In this document: piece after piece, positions 34,394 through 42,011 of the stretch
Numbering within the stretch: position 1 is the stretch's first letter
How the letters are laid out: each line of letters starts with the position of its first letter
Assembly (NCBI GenBank): GCA_945877315.1
Contig: CAMCRP010000007.1
Location: forward strand, 16,396 to 80,395
From: an uncultured Ruminococcus sp.
GTDB lineage: Bacteria; Bacillota; Clostridia; Oscillospirales; Ruminococcaceae
Length of the DNA stretch: 64,000 nucleotides
Direction of reading: 5' to 3'
The notes under the pieces: generated by a model
What the model saw: only the letters and a program-made list of their open reading frames with translations
What the model was told of the DNA's origin: nothing
Database searches by the model: none
Program-made: the position numbers and the translations under genes

Positions 34394-35230
34394 CTATTTA
34401 CGGCGTTTCCCTGCGGCATATTCCGACGGTGAAACGCCTTTATATTTCTTGAACACCCGTGAGAAATACAAGCTGTCCTCAAAGCCCACAGATGCGGCTG
34501 TTTCGGACACGGTCAGCTGTCCGCTGCGAAGAAGCTCGGAGGCTCTGTCTATGCGAAATCTCGCCAAATATTCCGACGGGGAAATGCCCATAGAACGGCG
34601 AAACGCCCTAAACAGCGTTGCTCGGCTGACACCTGCTGCGGCGGCTATGTCCTCGACAGAAATGTTCAGAGAATAGCTGCCCGAGATGAACTGTCGGGCA
34701 GTTTCGGCATAGTCCGACTGCTGTCCGCCCGATGCCGCCGAAGCTGCGGGGTGTTTCATCAGCAGTGCGAGCATTAGATAGAGCCGTCCCGTCATTTCGG
34801 TAATATCGGCGGCGGTGTGACCGTTGCAGCGGTATATCTCGGACATGCGGTCTTTCAGATCGTCCCCAAAATCGCAGCGGAGTACGGGCAGCTCACGGGT
34901 GAAGTCCGTCCGTGAGATGATATGCTCGGCATCGGCACCCGAAAAGCCTGTCCAATAGTATTCCCACGGGTCGTCGGCGTCGGCGGTGTAGCTGATAAGC
35001 GTTTCGGGGTAGATTAGGAATGTGTCCCCTGCTTTCAGTTCAAAGCTGCCTGTGGGGGTGGAAAACACGCCCTTTCCCGAGGTGATATGGTGGATAAGAT
35101 AGTGGTCACGGACGCCCTTTCCCCAGCTGTGAAGGCTCTCGCATTTTTCATAGCCTGCGCTGTTTACGGTCAGGGAAAAGCCCTCCGTGCTGCCTGATTT
35201 GAAGGATAGTTTTTTGATTTTGTTGTCCAT
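34394..35230 (-). CDS. AraC-family transcriptional regulator
   Basis: The 278-residue protein has an N-terminal cupin-like ligand domain (YLIHHITSGKGVFSTPTGSF, then AGDTFLIYPETLISYTA). The C-terminal double helix-turn-helix begins near 190 (VEDIAAAAGVSRATLFRAFR) and carries the AraC signature ETAASVGFEDSLYFSRVFKK and GVSPSEYAAGKRRK. Such regulators usually respond to sugars. No adjacent sugar operon is seen; galE is 0.6 kb away on the other strand. The start at 35230 has a distant AAGGAAG. Confidence 0.9.
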   Translation of the reverse strand: MDNKIKKLSFKSGSTEGFSLTVNSAGYEKCESLHSWGKGVRDHYLIHHITSGKGVFSTPTGSFELKAGDTFLIYPETLISYTADADDPWEYYWTGFSGADAEHIISRTDFTRELPVLRCDFGDDLKDRMSEIYRCNGHTAADITEMTGRLYLMLALLMKHPAASAASGGQQSDYAETARQFISGSYSLNISVEDIAAAAGVSRATLFRAFRRSMGISPSEYLARFRIDRASELLRSGQLTVSETAASVGFEDSLYFSRVFKKYKGVSPSEYAAGKRRK

Positions 35231-35321
35231 TTTTTGGGACACTTCCTTTTCGGATAATATAAAAAGCACTTGCATTTCATATTATATTGTGATATACTAA
35301 ATACAGAAGGAAGCTGGTTTT

Positions 35322-35531
35322 ATGAGTACAAGAGAAATTGCTTATAACCTTATTGATATGCTATCTGAGGAACAGCTTAAAACATTTATTGATTTCATCA
35401 GAAGCTTCACGGATATACCGAATAAAGAAACAGAACAGGCAATGCTTGAAGCGGATAGAATAGCACACGATCCTTCTGTAAAGGCTTATGATGATGTTGA
35501 TGAAATGTTTAGGGAGATACTTGATGAATGA
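35322..35531 (+). CDS. Orphan type II antitoxin-like protein
   Basis: The 69-residue protein (MSTREIAYNLIDMLSEEQLK, ending YDDVDEMFREILDE) resembles short antitoxins that precede RelE/ParE toxins. AGAAGGAAG is 9 bases upstream. Its stop overlaps an ATG by a TGA/ATG junction typical of toxin-antitoxin pairs, but the downstream toxin frame ends after 12 codons. It is therefore an orphan. Whether it is still expressed or binds its own promoter is not known. Confidence 0.7.
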   Translation: MSTREIAYNLIDMLSEEQLKTFIDFIRSFTDIPNKETEQAMLEADRIAHDPSVKAYDDVDEMFREILDE

Positions 35532-35566
35532 AATATAAAGTTAAATTTACCGCTCAATTCTTATAG
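35528..35566 (+). pseudogene. Remnant of a RelE/ParE toxin gene
   Basis: The frame starting at the overlapping ATG reads MKYKVKFTAQF, like the opening strand of RelE/ParE toxins, then stops at TAG. Nothing toxin-like follows. A terminator hairpin occupies the next bases. Confidence 0.55.
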
Positions 35567-35584
35567 GGAATTGGGTGTTTTTTT
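35555..35584 (+). terminator. Terminator inside or after the toxin stub
   Basis: CAATTC/GAATTG (35555-35560 with 35568-35573) is followed by GGTG and seven T. The stem is short. Confidence 0.55.
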
Positions 35585-35762
35585 ACCTCGAATCACAAAA
35601 GCAACGAACCCATACTATCGCCGTGGGGAGCTCGGTAACAGCTTGCACTAAGGCAACAATGATGAACTGTGCTGCATTTCCCGCAAAGGTAAATCCACAA
35701 AAATTATACCACAAAAAGAGCAGACTTGCAACATAAATCCATATAAATGAAACAAAAAAATA

Positions 35763-35791
35763 TTGCATTTCGGGGGAAAGTGATATATAAT
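35763..35791 (+). promoter_or_regulatory. galE promoter
   Basis: TTGCAT (35763-35768), 17 bases, TATAAT (35786-35791). The region 35585-35762 holds no convincing gene; a 61-codon minus frame there has no ribosome site. Confidence 0.7.
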
Positions 35792-35841
35792 TATGACAGT
35801 AACCGAAGGACAGCTTCGGAATTTAAGGGAGGACGTTTATT

Positions 35842-36852
35842 ATGGCAACAATTCTTGTTACAGGCGGAGCGGGTTTTATCGGAAGCCACACCTGCGTGGA
35901 GCTTTTGAACAGCGGATATGACATTGTGGTGATGGACAATTTTTCCAATTCCAAGCCCGAAGCACTGAACCGAATCAAGAAGATAACAGGCAAGGACTTC
36001 AAGTTCTATGAAACGGATATGCTGGATTACGAGGGCACTTCCAGGATCTTCAAGGAAAACAAAATTGATGCAGTTATCCATTTTGCGGGACTGAAGGCAG
36101 TTGGCGAAAGCTGCGCAAAGCCCGTTGAATACTACTATAACAACATTACAGGAACGCTGGAGCTTATTAAGGCTATGCGTGACAACGGCTGCAAAAGGAT
36201 AGTTTTCTCCTCCTCGGCAACTGTTTACGGCATGAACAATCCTGTGCCTTACGTTGAAACTATGCCGACATCTGCAACAAATCCTTACGGCTACACTAAG
36301 GTTATGATCGAGCAGATACTCTCCGATACTGCCAAGGCTGACAAGGAGTGGAGCGTTGTTTTGCTGAGATATTTCAATCCCATTGGCGCACACGAAAGCG
36401 GTCTTATCGGCGAGGATCCCAACGGTATTCCCAACAATCTGCTGCCCTATATTGCACAGGTGGCTGTGGGTAAGCTGCAGTGCCTGAGCGTTTACGGCAA
36501 CGATTATGACACTCCCGACGGAACGGGCGTGAGGGATTATATCCACGTTGTTGACCTGGCTTCGGGACATCTTTGTGCGGTGGACTATGCTCTCAAACAC
36601 AGCGGTGTTGAAGCGGTAAATCTGGGAACGGGCAAGGGCACAAGCGTGCTGGAGGTCGTTGCGGCTTTTGAAAAGGCTTCGGGTGTTAAGATCAACTATA
36701 AGATCGCTCCCAGACGTGCGGGAGATATTGCTACCTGTTATGCAAACACCGACAAGGCAAAGGCTCTCTTCGGCTGGGAGGCAAAGGCTGACATTAACAA
36801 GATGTGTGCAGACAGCTGGAATTTTACAAAGAATAATCCTAACGGGCTTTGA
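35842..36852 (+). CDS. galE: UDP-glucose 4-epimerase
   Basis: The 336-residue SDR enzyme has the NAD motif TGGAGFIGSH at the N-terminus, IHFAGLKAVGES, SSSATVYG and the catalytic YGYTK. YNLGTGKG-like VNLGTGKGTSV and GWEAKADINKMC near the end complete the GalE signature. It interconverts UDP-glucose and UDP-galactose in the cytoplasm. GGGAGGA is 11 bases upstream. galK lies 6.5 kb downstream; galT is not in the window. Confidence 0.96.
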   Translation: MATILVTGGAGFIGSHTCVELLNSGYDIVVMDNFSNSKPEALNRIKKITGKDFKFYETDMLDYEGTSRIFKENKIDAVIHFAGLKAVGESCAKPVEYYYNNITGTLELIKAMRDNGCKRIVFSSSATVYGMNNPVPYVETMPTSATNPYGYTKVMIEQILSDTAKADKEWSVVLLRYFNPIGAHESGLIGEDPNGIPNNLLPYIAQVAVGKLQCLSVYGNDYDTPDGTGVRDYIHVVDLASGHLCAVDYALKHSGVEAVNLGTGKGTSVLEVVAAFEKASGVKINYKIAPRRAGDIATCYANTDKAKALFGWEAKADINKMCADSWNFTKNNPNGL

Positions 36853-36884
36853 TTACCCTTTGAAAACTTAACAAACGTGGAAAA

Positions 36885-36930
36885 CGTCCGAAGCAGTTGT
36901 TATTAGGCTGCTTCGGACGATATTATTTTA
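36885..36930 (+). terminator. Terminator after galE
   Basis: A perfect 12-bp stem CGTCCGAAGCAG/CTGCTTCGGACG (36885-36896 with 36908-36919) is followed by ATATTATTTTATT. Confidence 0.85.
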
Positions 36931-37017
36931 TTATTTATAAACGCAAAATAAATAAAAATGGATATATCTGTTTTATATAAGTAAATTTCAAATACAACAA
37001 ACACTATTTCTATTTCT

Positions 37018-37059
37018 AAAAACAAACGCCGACACTCGGAGATAGTTTCCAAGTGTCGG
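37018..37059 (-). terminator. Terminator of rsgA
   Basis: CCGACACTTGGA pairs with TCCGAGTGTCGG with one mismatch; on the minus strand CGTTTGTTTTT follows. Confidence 0.75.
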
Positions 37060-37082
37060 GGTGATTAGAAAAATTCAGAGTA

Positions 37083-38120
37083 TCACCGGATCTCTTTCTT
37101 CCTTTGCTTCTGATATTTTGCTATGCCCTTATGCCATTCCTGCTTGTGACGGAGATATTCCTCCGAATCTGCGGAGTAGGCAGCTTCTTTCTTTAGATTT
37201 TCATAGCTTCTTAAACGTTCGGCGGACAGCTCACCGCTTTCAATTGCTGCTTTGATCGCACAGCCGGGTTCCGAATGGTGTGTGCAGTCACGGAAACGGC
37301 ATTTCCCGATATATTGTTCAACATCGGTAAATGCGTTAGTAAGACCCTCCGATGTGTCCCACATTCCAAGCTCGCGCATACCCGGAGTGTCGATTATCAT
37401 TGCGCCGTTTTTCAGCATAATAAGCTGCCGATGGGTGGTGGTGTGGCGGCCCTTGCTGTCGTCCTCACGGATAGAGTTCACCGCCATTATTTCCTCGCCC
37501 GCAAGAGCGTTCACAAGGCTGGATTTTCCTACGCCCGATGAGCCGAGGAAAACCAGCGTCTTTTCGGGCTTCACAAACTCGCTTAGAGCGTCCAGACCGC
37601 AGCCTGTTGATGAGCTTACGGTGTATACGGGAACTCCCGGGGCGATGCGCTCGGCTGCTCTGATATATTCGCTGTTATCCTCCAAAAGGTCAGCTTTTGT
37701 CAGAACCACGACGGGAAATGCTCCCGACTGCCATGCAAGGGTCAGGTAGCGTTCAAGGCGGCGTTCGTTGAAGTCATGGTTCAGGGACTGCATTATGAAA
37801 ACATAGTCAAAGTTCGCTGCGACCGCCTGTGCACCCATTCCCGGGGTGGGATTTCTGCGGGAACAGAAGGATTTTCGGGGGAGAGTTTCGGTAATTCGGC
37901 AGTCGCCGCTCGGAACGTAGTCGATCATTACGAAATCGCCTGCGGTGGGGAACTCTTCATTGTCATAGTAATATTCCTTGGATTTCAGCACACCGCTTAC
38001 TTCGCCATGTTCGCAGACAAGCTCGAAGCGTTCCTTATGAACGGCGGTAACTCTGGCGGGAATGCCTGTGGCGTTTTCGGGTATCATATTGGGTGTAAGT
38101 CCGTATTCTTTCATATTCAT
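37083..38120 (-). CDS. rsgA: Ribosome small-subunit-dependent GTPase A
   Basis: The 345-residue protein is a circularly permuted GTPase: OB-fold first, then G4 (VVLTKADL), G1 (LGSSGVGKSSLVNAL) and G3 (IIDTPGMRELGM). A C-terminal zinc site follows (CRFRDCTHHSEPGC). It assists late 30S maturation. GGAGGAA is upstream of ATG. It is monocistronic. The length is usual for the longer RsgA subgroup. Confidence 0.95.
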   Translation of the reverse strand: MNMKEYGLTPNMIPENATGIPARVTAVHKERFELVCEHGEVSGVLKSKEYYYDNEEFPTAGDFVMIDYVPSGDCRITETLPRKSFCSRRNPTPGMGAQAVAANFDYVFIMQSLNHDFNERRLERYLTLAWQSGAFPVVVLTKADLLEDNSEYIRAAERIAPGVPVYTVSSSTGCGLDALSEFVKPEKTLVFLGSSGVGKSSLVNALAGEEIMAVNSIREDDSKGRHTTTHRQLIMLKNGAMIIDTPGMRELGMWDTSEGLTNAFTDVEQYIGKCRFRDCTHHSEPGCAIKAAIESGELSAERLRSYENLKKEAAYSADSEEYLRHKQEWHKGIAKYQKQRKKEIR

Positions 38121-38512
38121 TGTAAAATTCCTCCAAATGGTTATATGGTTTCTCGTAAAAATTCATCATAAAACATCACTCCTATCATCGCAGTAACCGA
38201 AAAAAGGCAAAAAAATAACACACCCCTTTGGATGCGTTCAAATGTGCTTCACGAAAGGTTTTACGAAAGGGCACAGCAAACAAAGGGGTCATGCCCCAAC
38301 TTATTTTGTGCCAATATTCGGTTTTACGATGCAATTACCTCACAAACAGTCATCAAAAAAACTCCTTTCGCTCCGCATTACGGATTATTTGCATATAGTA
38401 TATCACATTTGAAATGAAATTGCAATAGGTTTTTGAAATTTTTTTGGAAATTTTATTCCAATATGCCGAGAATAAGCCGTTTTGTTCCGAGAAACTTCGT
38501 ATAAAATGCCCT
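38121..38512. other. Intergenic region without a supported gene
   Basis: About 390 bases between rsgA and the promoter of the second MATE gene. A pair CACCCCTTTG (38221-38230) and CAAAGGGGT (38280-38288) could form a long-range stem. No ORF here has a ribosome site or recognisable product. The rsgA promoter should lie in its left part; no clear -35/-10 pair was seen. Confidence 0.4.
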
Positions 38513-38541
38513 TTGAAAAATTCCGCAAAAGGTGATATAAT
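38513..38541 (+). promoter_or_regulatory. Promoter of the second MATE gene
   Basis: TTGAAA (38513-38518), 17 bases, TATAAT (38536-38541). The predicted start near 38548 is just before the structured leader. Confidence 0.75.
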
Positions 38542-38551
38542 AGTCAATGAT

Positions 38552-38660
38552 GTGTAGCTGATATATTGAGCATATCAATATAAGCGTAAGTCCAATCAGC
38601 TGCATATCTATATATTGTATATAAAGGCGTGCAGCATTAAAGCTGTGCGCTAATTTTTTT
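38552..38660 (+). ncRNA. Riboswitch-like leader of the MATE gene
   Basis: AGCTGA/TCAGCT (38556-38561 with 38596-38601) encloses an adjoining 8-bp hairpin TATATTGA/TCAATATA (38562-38569 with 38575-38582). A 13-base one-sided loop, AGCGTAAGTCCAA, lies on the 3' side. Downstream, a 9-bp stem (38627-38635 with 38642-38650) followed by TAATTTTTTT is a terminator. GCTGCA (38600-38605) can pair with TGCAGC (38630-38635) and would break both. This is a mutually exclusive switch. The guanidine-IV (mepA) class is a known RNA before MATE genes and is one candidate identity. Confidence 0.65.
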
Positions 38661-38678
38661 ACAAGGAGAGATAAATAT

Positions 38679-40037
38679 ATGAAGAAAACAGTATTCGGGA
38701 ACAGAATGGCGGATATGCCCATAAACAAGCTTATGCTTTCCATGGGGATACCTATGATAATATCAATGGTTCTGCAGGCGGTCTACAATATTGTGGACAG
38801 TGCCTTCGTATCCAATATGAAAACGGGCGGCGAGGCGGCACTGAATGCCCTTACACTGGCTTTTCCGCTGCAAATACTGATGGTTGCGGTCGGCATTGGA
38901 ACAGGCGTGGGTGCTAACGTTCTTGTGGCAAAATGCCTTGGTATGAAGAACGGAGAGCAAGCGGGCAAGGCGGCGGGAAATGCCGTATTTCTTGCGTTTG
39001 TCATATATCTGATATTCTTGATATTCGGAATAACAGGGGCAGAGGTCTACATAAATTCTCAGACCACCAACCCCGAAATTGCCGAAATGGGCACCGATTA
39101 TATAAGGATATGCTGTGTATTCTCCTTTGGAATGTCCTTCTTTTCGGTATATGAGAAGCTTTTACAGTCCACGGGAAACTCTCTGTATTCCACAATTGCG
39201 CAGATCGCAGGCGCAGTGACAAATATTATACTCGACCCCATACTCATATATGGTCTGCTTGGGCTCCCCGAAATGGGCGTTAGGGGAGCGGCATATGCAA
39301 CGGTTATCGGGCAGATAGTTTCGTTTATAACTGCGCTTACTTTCCATTTCAAGATCAATACAGATATCCCCAACAGCCTTAGCTTTATCAAGCCGTCGCT
39401 TGGGACTATCAGGGATATATACATGATAGGTCTACCCGCAATAATATCTCAGGCACTCATTTCGGTCATGACATACGGTCTGAATATCATTTTTGGCGGA
39501 ATCAGCGAGGCAATGGTCACCGCATACGGTCTTTTCTATAAGATACAGCAGTTTCTGCTGTTTGCTGCATACGGAATGAGGGACGCTATTATGCCCATAA
39601 CGGCGTTCAGCTGCGGCACGGGAAACAAGGACAGGCTCCATGACTGCGTAAAATACGGGCAGCTCTTTACCGCCGTCATAATGCTTGTGGGATTTGCCGT
39701 CATCGAGATATTCGCCGTGCCTTTTTCGGGAATATTCGGATTGTCGGGGGAAACTCAGCAGCTTTGCATCAGCGCAATGCGGATAATATCAATATCCTTC
39801 GTGTTTGCGGGGGCGAATATTGCATATCAGGGACTTTTTCAGGCAATGGAGGGCGGCATTCAGTCGCTGGTAATATCTGTTTGCCGTCAGATATTGTTCG
39901 TGTTTCCCTTTGCGTTAATATTTGCGAATACTGGCGTAGAATGGCTGTCTTGGACGGTTTTCCCCATTGCTGAGATACTAACATTCATTATCGTCTATGT
40001 AATGTTCAAAAGGCTCCGCTGTAAAAAGGAATTCTAA
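38679..40037 (+). CDS. MATE family efflux transporter (MepA-like)
   Basis: This 452-residue MATE protein begins PINKLMLSMGIPMIISMVLQ and contains AVYNIVDSAFVSNM, DPILIYGLLGLPEMGVRGAA and QGLFQAMEGG, the pattern of the MepA/NorM-like subgroup with 12 membrane helices. It exports cationic compounds; the real substrate may be told by its leader RNA. AAGGAGAG stands 9 bases before ATG. It is probably monocistronic; a palindromic element occupies the 3' gap. Confidence 0.9.
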   Translation: MKKTVFGNRMADMPINKLMLSMGIPMIISMVLQAVYNIVDSAFVSNMKTGGEAALNALTLAFPLQILMVAVGIGTGVGANVLVAKCLGMKNGEQAGKAAGNAVFLAFVIYLIFLIFGITGAEVYINSQTTNPEIAEMGTDYIRICCVFSFGMSFFSVYEKLLQSTGNSLYSTIAQIAGAVTNIILDPILIYGLLGLPEMGVRGAAYATVIGQIVSFITALTFHFKINTDIPNSLSFIKPSLGTIRDIYMIGLPAIISQALISVMTYGLNIIFGGISEAMVTAYGLFYKIQQFLLFAAYGMRDAIMPITAFSCGTGNKDRLHDCVKYGQLFTAVIMLVGFAVIEIFAVPFSGIFGLSGETQQLCISAMRIISISFVFAGANIAYQGLFQAMEGGIQSLVISVCRQILFVFPFALIFANTGVEWLSWTVFPIAEILTFIIVYVMFKRLRCKKEF

Positions 40038-40138
40038 TGAAAACACGCTGATTTGTTGGAAAATATTTGTTGATTTTTACCGTTTGAAATAATTATAAAA
40101 GTATGCTAAAATGTCAATACCGAATAAGCAACGACACA

Positions 40139-40309
40139 CGTTATACCTTTGGGTATGTAAATCTGATCACGGTACTGCCGTTCGATTTATACTAAACACC
40201 ATTTAAATCACGGAGAAGAAATCGGCGTAAAAGACTTGCGTTTATTGTTTTTTACGCCGAGAGATTTCCGTGATTAATGTGTGTTTAGTGCTACGCCCAA
40301 GGTATAGCG
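40139..40309. repeat. Palindromic element, copy A, with outer inverted repeat
   Basis: The inner element, 40189-40290 (102 bp), has inverted ends ACTAAACAC/GTGTTTAGT and a central stem ATCGGCGTAAAA / TTTTACGCCGA around an 18-base loop. Its left arm matches the right arm of copy B (61511-61613) on the opposite strand. The outer pair CGTTATACCTTtGGG and CCCAAGGTATAgCG (40139-40153, 40296-40309) is seen only here. No coding capacity. It fills the gap between MATE and the DUF2798 gene. Confidence 0.7.
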
Positions 40310-40349
40310 TTTTTTGCTTGTTCGGATTTTTTATTTCAGGAGAGATATT

Positions 40350-40925
40350 ATGCCAAGAAACCAATTTGAAAGAATGATGTTTGCCCTTATGACTGTTATT
40401 GTGACCGTCCACGGATATGTGTTTTACAGCCTTTATGTGGTAAACGGCAGCCTGCTTATGGAGATAAATCAGGCGGGAAGCGTCCTTGAAGCTGTAAATG
40501 CTCAGGGCGGAGTCTATATGTTCGGAAGAATGGTGCCTATCCGGGCGGTGGCAGCAGTGGAATTTATCTTCGCATACTGCCTTGAATGTCTGATCGGAAG
40601 TCCCTGCTCATTCAAGCTTGCCTGCAAGGTGTTTGACCCGAGGGAAACACATCCCGTACTGTTTGAAACCGCCGTTATATGCGCAACGGTGGGCATTATG
40701 TGTCCCTCAATGAGCTTTATCGCTGCATGGCTTTATTATCCGTATTACAGGGGATTCAGCATTATTACGCTGCTTGCCGACTGGTTAAAGCTGGTGTGTC
40801 TGAATTTTCCTTTTGCGTTTTTCTCGCAGCTGTTTTTCATTCAGCCGCTTATCAGAACTTTGTTCAAAAAGATATTCCGCAGAAATGAAGCAGACTCCGC
40901 AGATACGGTGCTTTCCGCCGATTGA
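40350..40925 (+). CDS. DUF2798-type membrane protein
   Basis: The protein has 191 residues from ATG 40350, with GGAGAGA 6 bases upstream. It has four or five membrane segments and the pattern FERMMFALMTVIVTVHGYVFY, FAYCLECLIGSPCSFKLACK and MCPSMSFIAAWLYYPYY, which I recognise from DUF2798 proteins. These often sit near drug efflux or TetR genes; function is unknown. It is preceded by the palindromic element, which is likely in its 5' region. Confidence 0.75.
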   Translation: MPRNQFERMMFALMTVIVTVHGYVFYSLYVVNGSLLMEINQAGSVLEAVNAQGGVYMFGRMVPIRAVAAVEFIFAYCLECLIGSPCSFKLACKVFDPRETHPVLFETAVICATVGIMCPSMSFIAAWLYYPYYRGFSIITLLADWLKLVCLNFPFAFFSQLFFIQPLIRTLFKKIFRRNEADSADTVLSAD

Positions 40926-40952
40926 ATTACGTGATGCTTTACTTTGCCGATC

Positions 40953-40995
40953 TCCGCTGCTTTTTGCCCTCGAAGTTGGAAAGCAGCGGATTTTT
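40953..40995 (+). terminator. Terminator after the DUF2798 gene
   Basis: A perfect 11-bp stem TCCGCTGCTTT/AAAGCAGCGGA (40953-40963 with 40980-40990) is followed by TTTTT. Confidence 0.9.
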
Positions 40996-41101
40996 GCTAT
41001 CGCCGTGGGGGAGAAACCTTCGGCAAATACAAAGGCTGCGGCAGCATGCACAGCCGTGCATCTCACAAAGGCAAATCAACCGAAAAAATCCGCAAAACCG
41101 C

Positions 41102-41130
41102 TTGACATACAGCCGTCGACAGAATATAAT
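41102..41130 (+). promoter_or_regulatory. Consensus promoter of the SGNH-SEDS operon
   Basis: TTGACA (41102-41107), 17 bases, TATAAT (41125-41130). Confidence 0.85.
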
Positions 41131-41168
41131 ATTAATATGCACGATTATTTTGAAAAGGACTGATAAAA

Positions 41169-42002
41169 GTGAGGTTTTCTGCTGCCGTGACAGCTTTTTT
41201 AATAGCTGCAAACGCCCTGTTTTCGGGATTTTCCGTAACTGCTCATGCAGCAGAGGACGAGCTTGTTTACGCTGCCCTGGGGGACAGCATTGCCTACGGT
41301 TACGGACTTGATAATAGGGAACGGGACGCATACCCTTATATAACCGCCGAAGCTATCGGTGCGGATAAATTCTACGATTTCACGCTTTGCGGCGCATACA
41401 CCTCGGATATTATCAAAATGGCGGAGAAAAACGCCGATGCTTTGTCGGAAGCGGACGTTATTAGCCTGACTGTCGGTTCTAACAGCCTGTTTGTGCCGTT
41501 TCTTATGTCGGCTGCGGATATGGCAGGGGTGGAGTTCCCCGAAACGGAGGCATCTGCGGACAAGCTTGAGGGGGCTGTGGATATTTCCGTGATAGTTGCG
41601 CTCTATCGGGCGTATTCCAACGAAAAATCGCCCCAGAGAAGGAGCATGGACGAGGCATTTGCACAGTTCAGAAAAGAGTGGATAGAGCTTATAGACCTTG
41701 TTACGGAGATAAGCCCCCATGCGGATATAGTGGTCACGGGATATTATAACCCGTACCGATATTGGAATATCAAGCCCTTGAATATGGAGATGGGTAATAT
41801 CGTACAGATATATATATCCAAAATGAACAAGTTTATCGAGGTCAGCTGCCGCAAAAAGTACAGAATAGCGGATATATCCGAGGTAATGTCAGACAATATC
41901 CCCGATATTAAAAACCCCGCAAATAACAGGTTTGACCCACACCCCGACAGCAGATGGCAGGCATATATCGCCAAGGCCGTCATATCCGAGATCCGTGGAT
42001 AG
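41169..42002 (+). CDS. Secreted SGNH/GDSL hydrolase
   Basis: The 277-residue protein starts with GTG and a signal peptide (about 1-27, ending VTAHAA). Block I is ALGDSIAYGYG with the nucleophile serine, block III is TVGSNSLF and the C-terminal block is FDPHPDSRW with the catalytic His. Secreted SGNH enzymes remove acyl or acetyl groups from glycans or lipids. The next gene, a SEDS glycosyltransferase, begins 9 bases later, so a role at the cell wall is a reasonable inference. Confidence 0.85.
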   Translation: MRFSAAVTAFLIAANALFSGFSVTAHAAEDELVYAALGDSIAYGYGLDNRERDAYPYITAEAIGADKFYDFTLCGAYTSDIIKMAEKNADALSEADVISLTVGSNSLFVPFLMSAADMAGVEFPETEASADKLEGAVDISVIVALYRAYSNEKSPQRRSMDEAFAQFRKEWIELIDLVTEISPHADIVVTGYYNPYRYWNIKPLNMEMGNIVQIYISKMNKFIEVSCRKKYRIADISEVMSDNIPDIKNPANNRFDPHPDSRWQAYIAKAVISEIRG

Positions 42003-42011
42003 GAGATCAAT

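Noticed and set aside
32242..35531. Genomic island integrated at tRNA-Arg(CCT)
   Set aside because: The tRNA is intact and followed by its terminator; no integrase and no second copy of the tRNA 3' end was found near the accessory-looking genes.
35583..35768. 61-codon minus-strand ORF between the toxin stub and galE
   Set aside because: Hydrophobic but without a ribosome site, and it overlaps the galE promoter.
38232..38417. 61-codon ORF upstream of the MATE leader
   Set aside because: No ribosome site, odd composition and no similarity to a known small protein.
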